NCBI GenBank assembly: GCA_028689585.1
Contig: JAQVCW010000001.1
Span: 186,001-250,000 of the forward strand
Direction of reading: 5' to 3'
Source of the DNA: Lachnospiraceae bacterium
GTDB lineage: Bacteria > Bacillota > Clostridia > Lachnospirales > Lachnospiraceae
DNA length: 64,000 bases
Under the pieces are notes generated by a model, which did no database searches, was not told the DNA's origin, and worked only from the letters and a program-made list of their open reading frames with translations. Within the stretch, counting starts at the first letter, position 1, and each line of letters begins with the position of its first letter. The position numbers and the translations under genes were made by a program. Below are positions 1 to 7,535 of this stretch, piece by piece.

Positions 1-152
1 ACGTCAAAGCTGATACCTTTTAGTACCTCACGTCTTTCATATTTATTGCGATAAAATGAAATAACTCTTTCTCGAAGCATATGCCCCTTATCATAATATA
101 CTTTAAAATGCTTACGCACATCTCTTACTTCAATAACATTTTCTGGTTTCAT
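1..152 (-). CDS. Polysaccharide ABC exporter ATP-binding subunit, N-terminal part (Wzt/TagH type)
   Basis: Partial gene running off the left edge; about 50 residues are visible, starting MKPENVIEVRDVRKHFKVYY and ending LKGISFDV. This is the usual N-terminus of the ATPase that powers export of lipid-linked polysaccharide or teichoic acid: an aromatic stretch, an amphipathic segment, then the LKGISF strand that precedes the Walker A loop, which itself lies outside the window. The start codon overlaps the stop of the permease gene by one base (TAATG), so the two are translationally coupled and form one exporter. Family assignment is confident; the substrate is inferred from the flanking glycosyltransferases. 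Confidence 0.85.
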   Translation of the reverse strand, partial: MKPENVIEVRDVRKHFKVYYDKGHMLRERVISFYRNKYERREVLKGISFD

Positions 153-940
153 TACAGTTCCTCCGCAAAATTTCCCTCTAATCGAATAAATACAATCTCA
201 CCAATCACCAATAAAATAAATCCAACCAGCAGGCCAATTCCCAGTGCTCCGATAGAAGGTATTACCTTATAATATAAAATGTCATGATATGCTAAAATAA
301 TATTAGTCATTGGATTAATTTTTAAAAGAGTAATTACTGCTTCTGACCGCCCATCTAATGTATACATAATTGGTGTTGCCCAAATCCAGGCCATCATCAG
401 TACCCCAACAATATATTCCATATCTCGCAGGTATACTGTGATTGCTGAGAAAAACAATGTAAAGCCCAAAGCCACCAAATACTCTGCTATCATGACAGGA
501 ATAAGCCAGAGCAAAGCAGCCGGGTTTACACCAATCCCCGAAATGAATATAAACAAAAATACAATTACAAAAGACAGCAGCATGTTTACAAATTTTGATG
601 TAACCGAAGCGATGGTCAGCACTTCCCGAGGAAAGTAGATTTTCTTTGTCATATCTGCATTGTTAACAATACTCCCCGCCCCTTGTCCTACTGCCTCATT
701 AAAAAAGGTCCATGGTATCATCCCCACCGTCAGATAAATATAATAATTCTCCATATTATTTTCAAAAATAACTGAAAAAACAAACGTATAAACTATGATC
801 TGACACAAAGGATTTAAAAACGTCCACAGCATCCCTAGTACAGACTTCTGATACCTTCCTCTCAATTCTCTTTTAACTAAACTAAAAACCATATCTCTAT
901 ATTCATATATATCTTTTATTCTCTGTATCACAGCGGTCAA
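152..940 (-). CDS. Polysaccharide/teichoic-acid ABC exporter permease (Wzm/TagG type)
   Basis: About 262 residues with six hydrophobic segments, an ABC-2 type transporter fold. The N-terminal amphipathic stretch (KRELRGRYQKSVLG) followed by LWTFLNPL is typical of Wzm/TagG permeases, which carry finished undecaprenyl-linked glycan across the membrane. The ORF begins with TTG at 940 just after an AAGGAG; a GTG at 931 is an alternative. It overlaps the upstream glycosyltransferase by 38 bases and the downstream ATPase by one base, so the three genes are one operon. A second homologous permease lies at 11575-12363, so the locus carries two export systems. The sequence is AT-rich compared with the genes after 2.3 kb. 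Confidence 0.9.
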   Translation of the reverse strand: MTAVIQRIKDIYEYRDMVFSLVKRELRGRYQKSVLGMLWTFLNPLCQIIVYTFVFSVIFENNMENYYIYLTVGMIPWTFFNEAVGQGAGSIVNNADMTKKIYFPREVLTIASVTSKFVNMLLSFVIVFLFIFISGIGVNPAALLWLIPVMIAEYLVALGFTLFFSAITVYLRDMEYIVGVLMMAWIWATPIMYTLDGRSEAVITLLKINPMTNIILAYHDILYYKVIPSIGALGIGLLVGFILLVIGEIVFIRLEGNFAEEL

Positions 941-2189
941 TCTCTCCTTTTTCTTTTACTCGAGTATCAGTTAATCTATCTATTAAAGCATTCAGCTTTA
1001 TCTCTAATGAATAGTTAGCCTTTATAAATTTTTTTGCATTTAACCCTACATCTTCAAACCTTTTCTCATCTACCATCCCCTTATTAATACAGTCCGCATA
1101 TTCCTGCGGTGTTTTACAATAAAAAAACTCTTTCTGATCTGTTGCTTCAATTCCTTCTATTCCAATCGTATTTGTCAGTACGGGAATACCTGCCGATAAT
1201 GCTTCCAGTATCTTGATCTTAATCCCTGCACCGCCTACTAAAGGTGCAACCATACACTTACAACTGCCAAACCATTCCTCTGGTTTTTCTACATATCCGG
1301 TTATTATAACATGTTCACTTTCATATTTATATAGGGAATTATTAGGCTGCCCCCCTATAATAATAAATCGAAGCTCTTTATCCTTGAGCAATGGAAGCAC
1401 TTGCTTTATAAACCATATTGCACTTTTATAGTTTTCCGGGCGATACATTGCACCCCAAAAAATAATATCTTTGCATGGTTTATCTCTTTGCACAAAAGAA
1501 TAATCATCAAAATATGGCGCCGATGTAAAAATCCGCTTTTCTGATACTCCATTCTCTAATAATAAATTGGTATCTTTTGGATTATTTGTGACAACAATAT
1601 CTGCCTTGTCTAATGCATCCAATTCAATCTGTTTTCCTATTTTATATCTTTTTTTCCAAAACAAACTGCCAAACTTCGATGATGCCTTTGATATTTTCCT
1701 TTGATAATTAAGGAAGGTAACATCTTCTTCAATAGCAACTATAACAGCATCTGGGAAAATACTTCTCAACTTTTTCGCATATAGAACAGCAAAAGTCCAT
1801 TGTAATATTACTATATCTGGTTCATTACCTTCCCGTATATATAGTCCCAATAATTCATTTATTTTCCATCGTTCATAATTAAGGCAGATACCACCATATT
1901 TGTTCCATGGATTTACATAAGAAACCTCATTTAAAATTCTTCGAAACTGGGCTGTTACAAAATTGGGATTCGTTACAGCTATTAAATTCTTTATTCCGTA
2001 CTTATCCAAATCCAGATTCGGCACTTCTTCCTTTAGACACAAAGAAACAAGAGTAATATCAAATTCATTACTCTTTTTTAAATATTTTATATAAAAATTA
2101 TGTGTTTTACCACCACCATGAAAAACCCGATCATATGGTGCATAAGGCGAAACCCATAAAACAGTCTTTTTTTTAACTTCGTTGTTCAT
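903..2189 (-). CDS. Glycosyltransferase, family 4-like (GT-B fold)
   Basis: 428 residues. The N-terminal half starts with VLWVSPYAPYDRVFHGGGKT, the donor/acceptor domain entry typical of GT4 enzymes; the C-terminal half has the nucleotide-sugar signature GGAGIKIKILEALSAGIPVL around residues 345-370, with the conserved acidic residue before the ALSAG turn. It transfers a sugar from an NDP-sugar to a growing glycan on the cytoplasmic face. SD AGGAAAG precedes the ATG. It is first in an operon with an ABC exporter permease and ATPase, with its own promoter at 2224-2252. Its AT content is markedly higher than that of the neighbouring glycosyltransferases. Sugar specificity cannot be read from the sequence. 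Confidence 0.88.
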   Translation of the reverse strand: MNNEVKKKTVLWVSPYAPYDRVFHGGGKTHNFYIKYLKKSNEFDITLVSLCLKEEVPNLDLDKYGIKNLIAVTNPNFVTAQFRRILNEVSYVNPWNKYGGICLNYERWKINELLGLYIREGNEPDIVILQWTFAVLYAKKLRSIFPDAVIVAIEEDVTFLNYQRKISKASSKFGSLFWKKRYKIGKQIELDALDKADIVVTNNPKDTNLLLENGVSEKRIFTSAPYFDDYSFVQRDKPCKDIIFWGAMYRPENYKSAIWFIKQVLPLLKDKELRFIIIGGQPNNSLYKYESEHVIITGYVEKPEEWFGSCKCMVAPLVGGAGIKIKILEALSAGIPVLTNTIGIEGIEATDQKEFFYCKTPQEYADCINKGMVDEKRFEDVGLNAKKFIKANYSLEIKLNALIDRLTDTRVKEKGEIDRCDTENKRYI

Positions 2190-2223
2190 TATATCTTTCC
2201 TGTGAGATTAATCATTTTTAGCT

Positions 2224-2252
2224 ATCATACCATATAATGCAAATAAGGACAA
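2224..2252 (-). promoter_or_regulatory. Sigma-A promoter for the 903-2189 operon
   Basis: On the minus strand: -35 TTGTCC (2252-2247), 17-base spacer, -10 TATGAT (2229-2224). It reads toward the GT4 gene and is divergent from the promoter at 2288-2316. Confidence 0.6.
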
Positions 2253-2287
2253 GTAATAGCTAATTTCAATTTATTGTTTTATTTCCT

Positions 2288-2316
2288 TTTACATTGCCCC
2301 GTATTTCGTTTATAAT
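2288..2316 (+). promoter_or_regulatory. Sigma-A promoter for the GT8-GT2 operon
   Basis: -35 TTTACA (2288-2293), 17-base spacer, -10 TATAAT (2311-2316). The expected transcription start near 2323 rules out the upstream TTG codon at 2294 as the translation start of the GT8 gene. Confidence 0.75.
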
Positions 2317-2347
2317 AAAGCAAAACCGTATGAAAGATGGTATCCTT

Positions 2348-3325
2348 ATGAACATTGTATATATTGCTACGGATTCCTACACCTCAATGCTTGGAATCTC
2401 TATGCTTTCTCTTATAAATAACTCCAAAGACCTGGCCACACTGGATATATATATATTATCCCCGGATTTGACCGATAAAAGCAAAAAGCTTATCTCCGGT
2501 CTTGTAAAGGAGGAAAATCACAGCGTCCACTATATTGATATATCGGATTTTAATGAAAAAATTTCCTTTTCTTTCAGTACCTCCGGTTTCCATCCTATCG
2601 TATTGGCACGGCTGTTTTTAGGCAGCTACCTTCCTGCACATGTCAAGACTATATTATACCTTGATTGTGATGTAATTGTCCATGGTTCTCTGCTTCCATT
2701 AGAAGCGGTTTCCGTGTTGAACTGCGCCTTTGCTGCCGTACCGGAACTCTGTATGCCGGAAGCTCAGAAAAAACGGCTGGGTCTATCCAAAAATGATCCC
2801 TATTTTAATGCAGGCGTTCTTCTGATTAATCTGCAATACTGGCGTTCACATCAGATGCACAAAAAATTTCTTGATTATTACAGTACGATGCGCGGAAAAC
2901 TTCTATATAATGATCAGGATATCCTGAACCATTGCTGCAGGGGAAACATTCTGGAGCTGTCACACCGATACAATCTTTCTCCGGGGCTTCCATATTTTCC
3001 CCGCTATTTTATCAAAAAATATCAGCCTGCCTACTATTGCAGCAGCTCGGCCGAATATTATGATATTTTAAAACAGCCCTCTATTATCCACTTTCTTGGG
3101 GAGGAACGTCCCTGGATGCATGGAAATTTTAACTACTATCGAAAAATTTATAATTATTATAAGTCCATTTCACCCTGGAAAAATGAACCAACTGTAAAAG
3201 GACGAGAATTCTTTTTATTCTGTTACCATATTTTAAATTGTATTACTTTAATCTGCCCCTGGTTCCGCCAGGCTTTTACGCGTCTGATCGGGATTCATTA
3301 TTATACGATAGCAAAAAAGAAATGA
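2348..3325 (+). CDS. Glycosyltransferase family 8 (galactosyl/glucosyltransferase-like)
   Basis: 325 residues from the chosen ATG, which gives the usual GT8 N-terminus MNIVYIATDSYTSMLGISM. The metal-binding DXD is at D106-C-D108 (ILYLDCDVIV), followed by YFNAGVLLINLQYW near residue 150 and a late INHFLG-like segment (IIHFLGEERPWM). GT8 enzymes are retaining transferases using UDP-glucose or UDP-galactose, as in LPS glycosyltransferases. The upstream in-frame TTG at 2294 lies within the promoter, so it is not used; ATG 2330 would leave almost no leader. It is followed 16 bases later by a GT2 gene in the same operon, transcribed opposite to the rest of the locus. Confidence 0.9.
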   Translation: MNIVYIATDSYTSMLGISMLSLINNSKDLATLDIYILSPDLTDKSKKLISGLVKEENHSVHYIDISDFNEKISFSFSTSGFHPIVLARLFLGSYLPAHVKTILYLDCDVIVHGSLLPLEAVSVLNCAFAAVPELCMPEAQKKRLGLSKNDPYFNAGVLLINLQYWRSHQMHKKFLDYYSTMRGKLLYNDQDILNHCCRGNILELSHRYNLSPGLPYFPRYFIKKYQPAYYCSSSAEYYDILKQPSIIHFLGEERPWMHGNFNYYRKIYNYYKSISPWKNEPTVKGREFFLFCYHILNCITLICPWFRQAFTRLIGIHYYTIAKKK

Positions 3326-3341
3326 AGGGAATGTGTCCGTC

Positions 3342-4280
3342 ATGAATTTATCACCCAGGATTCATATTTTATTATCTACCTATAATGGAGAAAAATATCT
3401 GATTGATCAGCTTATGAGTATTTTTCGGCAAACCTGCCAAAATTTTACCCTTTACATCCGTGATGATGGTTCGACTGATGCCACTCTGGATGTATTATCC
3501 GCATTTATGAAAAACCATCCGCAATACTGTCCCCAGATAAAACTGCTTCCAAATCCAACCCGCAAGAACCTGGGCTACATGGAGAGTTTTTGGACTTTAC
3601 TCGAAAAAAGTGGTGGAGCTGATTACTATGCCTTCTGCGATCAGGATGATATCTGGCTGCCCGAAAAATTGCAGTCCGGTGTGACCTTTCTGGAAGAGGG
3701 CGACAGCGCTGCTCCCCTCTTATATTTTTCCAATTATAATTATCATGATCAGGATATGAATTATCTTCATCCGGCGCCTGCCGTCAAGCTTCCCATTGAA
3801 TTTAAAGATGTCCTGTTCTATACACCTGCCTTTGGCTTCTCTATCATGATAAATGAAACCTTGCGTCAGGCGGCTCTGGCCATATCTGACAAAACCCGTC
3901 TTCCACATGATGGCTGGATTCAAAAACTGGCTGCTTCTAATGGTCAAATTATGTATGACGAAACGTGTACCGCGCTTTACCGAAGACATGGCACCGCTGT
4001 CACTGCCGGCAACAGAGATATCTTATCAGCAGTCAAAAATTGGATATCAAATGAAATCTTTGGCAATGAGATGAAAAATACTCATTATGTTCTGAAACGT
4101 TTTTATCAGGAATATGGTTCTGTCCTAAAGCCAGGTGACCAGAAGCTTCTTGCGCTTTTTGCAGCTTACCGGCACTCTCCTGTCATCTGGTGGAAACGTC
4201 TTACCTGCCCGGTACGCTTTCGCCCTGCACTGGGCGGCGAAATTGCTTTAAGAATCTGTTTTTTTCTATGCCGATACTGA
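3342..4280 (+). CDS. Glycosyltransferase family 2 (rhamnosyltransferase-like)
   Basis: 312 residues. The GT-A signature is complete: HILLSTYNGEKYL at 8-20, DDGSTD at 41-46 and the metal-binding DQDD at 100-103 in YAFCDQDDIWLPEK. The pattern STYNGEKYL plus CDQDDIW is typical of bacterial rhamnosyltransferase-like GT2 enzymes acting in O-antigen or capsule assembly; the exact sugar is not determinable. The start is ATG 3342 with GAAGGGA 11 bases upstream; GTG 3333 has no usable ribosome site. It is second in the operon with the GT8 gene. The C-terminus has a short hydrophobic stretch (RICFFLCRY). Confidence 0.88.
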   Translation: MNLSPRIHILLSTYNGEKYLIDQLMSIFRQTCQNFTLYIRDDGSTDATLDVLSAFMKNHPQYCPQIKLLPNPTRKNLGYMESFWTLLEKSGGADYYAFCDQDDIWLPEKLQSGVTFLEEGDSAAPLLYFSNYNYHDQDMNYLHPAPAVKLPIEFKDVLFYTPAFGFSIMINETLRQAALAISDKTRLPHDGWIQKLAASNGQIMYDETCTALYRRHGTAVTAGNRDILSAVKNWISNEIFGNEMKNTHYVLKRFYQEYGSVLKPGDQKLLALFAAYRHSPVIWWKRLTCPVRFRPALGGEIALRICFFLCRY

Positions 4281-4371
4281 TTTTCCAAACGCAGTTTCTT
4301 ATGTCTTTTCATGTAATGCCCTGCTGTGATTATAAATTCCATTTCCATTTTACAAACGGCTTCTCTTCACA

Positions 4372-4419
4372 ATATGACATATCAAAACAGCGAACCAGAC
4401 TGATCCTTTGATGTCATAT
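4372..4419 (+). terminator. Imperfect hairpin after the GT8-GT2 operon
   Basis: Inverted repeat ATATGACAT..CAAA / TTTGATGTCATAT, 13 pairs with a two-base bulge and a 20-base loop. It is followed by a modestly T-rich stretch. It sits between the convergent GT2 and Rpn genes and may end the plus-strand transcript; the T-run is poor. Confidence 0.3.
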
Positions 4420-4505
4420 CTCACTATTCATATTTTCTGATTATTGGGATCCTCTGGTTGATTCACCATTACGAAATGTTTTCATGTATTATGTAGATGT
4501 GCTTT

Positions 4506-5312
4506 TTATTCAATATGATATTTTTCCAGCATACTCCGGAGAAACGGTTCATCCGTATTCAGCCTGGCAATGTCCTCAGACAATCCGTCCTGCAGCATCC
4601 GCGCCACAAGGCTAAGTATACGCTGACTTCCTTCCGCTTTTCCTTCCGCTCTCTGATCATCCAGCATTTCCTGCAGTGTCATATATCTCTCCTCCAGTCT
4701 GCGACTCTTTTTCAATGATGTCAGTTTCTGATTTAGACGCTTGATCTGTACATTCTTGGTCTTTGCTGCACAACTGTCTGTAGAATCCTCGACATACTTG
4801 AGAAAATCCACCAATTCCCTGGGTACATCAGCTTCATTGGTTCCTTTTGTGCTCAAAAAAATCTTACAGGTTCTGTCTCCCAGGGCTTCGCCGGTCTCAC
4901 GGCAGATTTCCTCATAGGTATACCTGTATAGCTGAGATGAGAACGGATCAAAAGAACAGATAAAAACCACAAAGCAATCCGGCAGATCGGTAAAATCCTG
5001 GCCGGGCTGCAGGCAAACTGCATCCATCTCAGCCTGATGATATCTGGCCCTCTTAGGAAGCTCTTCTTTATGTGAATTCTGCATTTCCACATCATAAGAA
5101 ACCTCTGTGGTATCTTTTGCAAATACGTCAAATCTCACATATCGGTAATCTTTGGAAAACAGGAAACTGCGCTCCACCTGCACCTGCACAGGCCCGATAC
5201 TTCTTCCCAGGATCAGTTCCAACACTATCTGACATGTCTCCGGGTCTTCCATCGCTGATGCAAATAAAAAAGCATCTGTTAAATCTAAATCCTGATATTT
5301 CTTATGTGCCAT
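4506..5312 (-). CDS. Rpn family PD-(D/E)XK nuclease / putative transposase
   Basis: 268 residues from the ATG at 5312, chosen because GGAGGAACT lies directly upstream; the 12 extra residues of the longer ORF have no ribosome site. The start DLDLTDAFLFASAMEDPE and the catalytic pattern D62 (RFDVFAKD) with E76-x-Q78 (YDVEMQ) mark the Rpn / PDDEXK nuclease family, often annotated as transposase and in E. coli RpnA shown to promote RecA-independent recombination. The C-terminal half ends in a charged coiled coil (around residues 205-255). No inverted repeats or target duplications are visible, so it is probably not part of a simple insertion sequence. It lies inside the glycan locus at the operon end. 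Confidence 0.85.
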   Translation of the reverse strand: MAHKKYQDLDLTDAFLFASAMEDPETCQIVLELILGRSIGPVQVQVERSFLFSKDYRYVRFDVFAKDTTEVSYDVEMQNSHKEELPKRARYHQAEMDAVCLQPGQDFTDLPDCFVVFICSFDPFSSQLYRYTYEEICRETGEALGDRTCKIFLSTKGTNEADVPRELVDFLKYVEDSTDSCAAKTKNVQIKRLNQKLTSLKKSRRLEERYMTLQEMLDDQRAEGKAEGSQRILSLVARMLQDGLSEDIARLNTDEPFLRSMLEKYHIE

Positions 5313-5462
5313 AGTTCCTCCATTTCTGAAACATGACACCTTTATCAATCAATCCGGTTCACATACTAATTATAAAGCGAACATTATCTTAATGCAAGAA
5401 AAAAATAAACTCTTGCTTTCATCGAATTCCTATCGGTTACCGTTCACTCCGTGACCAGTAAC

Positions 5463-5828
5463 TCATATCGCCCTGTCTGTCTCTTCCTTCTCTATCTGCT
5501 TCTCCACCTCATCCAGCGCCACATACTGGGCCAGCCGCCTTACTTTGGCGGTTACACGGGACAGAGCTACCGTCAGGGAAAAAATGATAACCAGGGAAAA
5601 TACAAAGCCACAGAAAAAGATCATATTTACCGGGGAGTAGATGCCCAGGAAATCCGCTACCTTCTCCATCGTGTCCGGGATGCAGATAAAGATCAGCAGT
5701 ACGATGTCACAGATCATCCATGCCAGTACATATTTCAATTCAAGGGTACGTCTGCGCACCATATTGATAATTGCCATCAAAAAAAGGATCAGAATAACTC
5801 CTATAATCACCTGTGCCTTTATCAGCAT
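5463..5828 (-). CDS. DUF2304 family membrane protein
   Basis: 121 residues with three hydrophobic helices (about 4-25, 35-55 and 68-90) followed by a charged C-terminal tail (ALDEVEKQIEKEE). The family is DUF2304, small membrane proteins almost always encoded next to a dolichyl-phosphate-mannose-synthase-like GT2, as here (10 bases upstream). The working inference is that it anchors or assists that transferase in making polyprenyl-phosphate sugar. ATG 5828 is preceded by GAGGTGAGAGG; the upstream GTG at 5837 is less likely. Confidence 0.82.
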   Translation of the reverse strand: MLIKAQVIIGVILILFLMAIINMVRRRTLELKYVLAWMICDIVLLIFICIPDTMEKVADFLGIYSPVNMIFFCGFVFSLVIIFSLTVALSRVTAKVRRLAQYVALDEVEKQIEKEETDRAI

Positions 5829-5838
5829 ACCTCTCACC

Positions 5839-6525
5839 TCATCTCAATCGTTCAATAAAAATCGCCAACGTTACTTTTACCATATAGTAAACCGCAATCC
5901 ACGGAGAAATGGAGGAAACCCCTGCTTCCCGTGCCTTCATCTCCACCGGAATTTCTTTTACCCGGTACTTGTGCCGCAGCAGCCTGGCCACCGTTTCCGG
6001 CTCCGGATAGTCCCTGGGATAGTCCTTGATAAAAAGCGCCATTACTTTTCGGTTGCACATACGCATACCCGAGGTGGCATCTGTGATGCGGCGTCCGAAG
6101 AAGAGCCGAAGCAGAAAACGAAAAAATTTAATTCCGGCCCGCCGGAAGCCATGAGACTGATATCCCTGACGCTCCAGGAAGCGGGAGCCAATCACCATAT
6201 CCATATTTTCTTCCACTAATGTTTTCTCCAGGTCCTTCAGAAAACGGGCATCGTGCTGCCCATCCCCATCAAACTGAACCGCCAGATCATAACCATTTTT
6301 GTAGGCATACAGATATCCGGTCTGAACGGCTCCTCCAATGCCCAGATTTACAGGAAGATTAATTACATGCAGTCCATTGTCCTCGCATAGCTTCAGCGTA
6401 TTGTCCTTGGATGCATCATTGATGATCACATAGTCATAGTCCGGTGCGTGTTCTTTAATATCCGCCACCGTCTTTAGTATGCTCTCCTCTTCATTAAATG
6501 CTGGAATAATTACTAATACTTTCAT
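5839..6525 (-). CDS. Polyprenyl-phosphate glycosyltransferase, GT2 (DPM1/GtrB-like)
   Basis: 228 residues. VIIPAFNEEESI at the N-terminus, NDASKDNT at 36-43 and the acidic motif FDGDGQHD at 85-92 are characteristic of the dolichyl-phosphate mannose synthase subgroup of GT2, which transfers a sugar from an NDP donor to undecaprenyl phosphate. It lacks C-terminal transmembrane helices of its own; the following DUF2304 gene probably supplies them. The polyprenyl-phosphate sugar it makes would be the donor for an extracytoplasmic transferase, and the multi-spanning protein at 7536-9446 is the obvious candidate. SD GGGAAG lies before the ATG. Confidence 0.88.
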   Translation of the reverse strand: MKVLVIIPAFNEEESILKTVADIKEHAPDYDYVIINDASKDNTLKLCEDNGLHVINLPVNLGIGGAVQTGYLYAYKNGYDLAVQFDGDGQHDARFLKDLEKTLVEENMDMVIGSRFLERQGYQSHGFRRAGIKFFRFLLRLFFGRRITDATSGMRMCNRKVMALFIKDYPRDYPEPETVARLLRHKYRVKEIPVEMKAREAGVSSISPWIAVYYMVKVTLAIFIERLR

Positions 6526-6540
6526 CTGTTCTTCCCTTTT

Positions 6541-7332
6541 CTATCGATCCAGTGAATTTGATTTCTGCCCTTCTGCATAAGTCTTCGTAATGATCTGCGC
6601 AAACCACTTTGGCCAAAACTTACAGTACATCTGATATTCTTCTCTGCTGCGGGCGTTCCCTTCTATGATTGAGGTCGTGGCCGAATCTTCATGGATTCGG
6701 TGATACATCATCGGTCTGCTTTCATATAGGAAGCTGCCCTTACGCCGGGATATCATCTCCCATGCTTCCCAGTCCTCACAGCTCCAAAATCCCTCCCGGA
6801 ACACCACCCCGGGAAGATTTTCTTTTGCATAGGCAACGGATGGACAGCAGATGGGGGAACCAAAAGATAAAATTCTTCTTCTGACAAAGCGGCTGTTCTG
6901 CAGCCCTTTGATTCGAAGGGGCAGCAGCATCAGACGTTTTACCCGGAGCAGTGTGTTCGATTTTTCTACCTTGCTGCCTCTCAGTTCATAATAATCACTG
7001 AAATAGATCAGCGGTCTTTTGCTGCTGTTCATATGCTGCAGCACATTCTCCGCGTAATGCTCCAGATAGATATCGTCCTGATGTGTGATGGTCACATATG
7101 CTGCGTCTGCTTTTGCATAGCCAAAATTCCAATCCCTGGTGATACTGCCTCCCCCCTCACTGATATACAATGGAATCCCATATTTCACTGACATCTCCGA
7201 GATATGTTCATTGGGCGTAGAAGTTACCATAATAATTTCACTGGGGACGGTCTGCTTCTTCAGTGACTGAATGCATGCTTCTAAATATGGACTTTTTTTA
7301 TATGCGCATATGACAAACGTGTGTTGATGCAT
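6541..7332 (-). CDS. Glycosyltransferase family 2
   Basis: 263 residues. The start TFVICAYKKSPYLEACIQSL replaces the usual PxYN with CAYK, and the metal-binding motif is HQDD at 84-87 (ITHQDDIYLEHY). A WEAWE-like segment (CEDWEAWEMI) near residue 200 is where other GT2 enzymes have the catalytic ED. A cytoplasmic transferase of the glycan locus; donor and acceptor unknown. AAGGAG lies at good spacing before ATG 7332. A 203-base gap separates it from the upstream membrane protein gene; that gap contains a short AGAGAC/GTCTCT hairpin but no recognisable gene. Confidence 0.85.
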   Translation of the reverse strand: MHQHTFVICAYKKSPYLEACIQSLKKQTVPSEIIMVTSTPNEHISEMSVKYGIPLYISEGGGSITRDWNFGYAKADAAYVTITHQDDIYLEHYAENVLQHMNSSKRPLIYFSDYYELRGSKVEKSNTLLRVKRLMLLPLRIKGLQNSRFVRRRILSFGSPICCPSVAYAKENLPGVVFREGFWSCEDWEAWEMISRRKGSFLYESRPMMYHRIHEDSATTSIIEGNARSREEYQMYCKFWPKWFAQIITKTYAEGQKSNSLDR

Positions 7333-7535
7333 GCTGTTCTCCTTTTACATCCTGTTTTCCATTTTCGGAGCGTATTTCATGTTGGAATACCTTACTCCTG
7401 CTCATTTGGCAGCATATCCAGAATACCTTCTGCACCGCATAATTCCATTCAAAAACGCCTGGACGTTGTTTCTCACCGCCTACAGAGACGGGAGTCTCTC
7501 TCCCTGAGATGAAGCTCGTGCCAAAAGAACCTCAT

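Noticed and set aside
2294-2347. Longer start (TTG) for the GT8 gene
   Set aside because: The codon lies inside the promoter, upstream of the likely transcription start.
4506-5312. Insertion sequence around the Rpn gene
   Set aside because: No terminal inverted repeats or target duplication seen; the family is often stand-alone.
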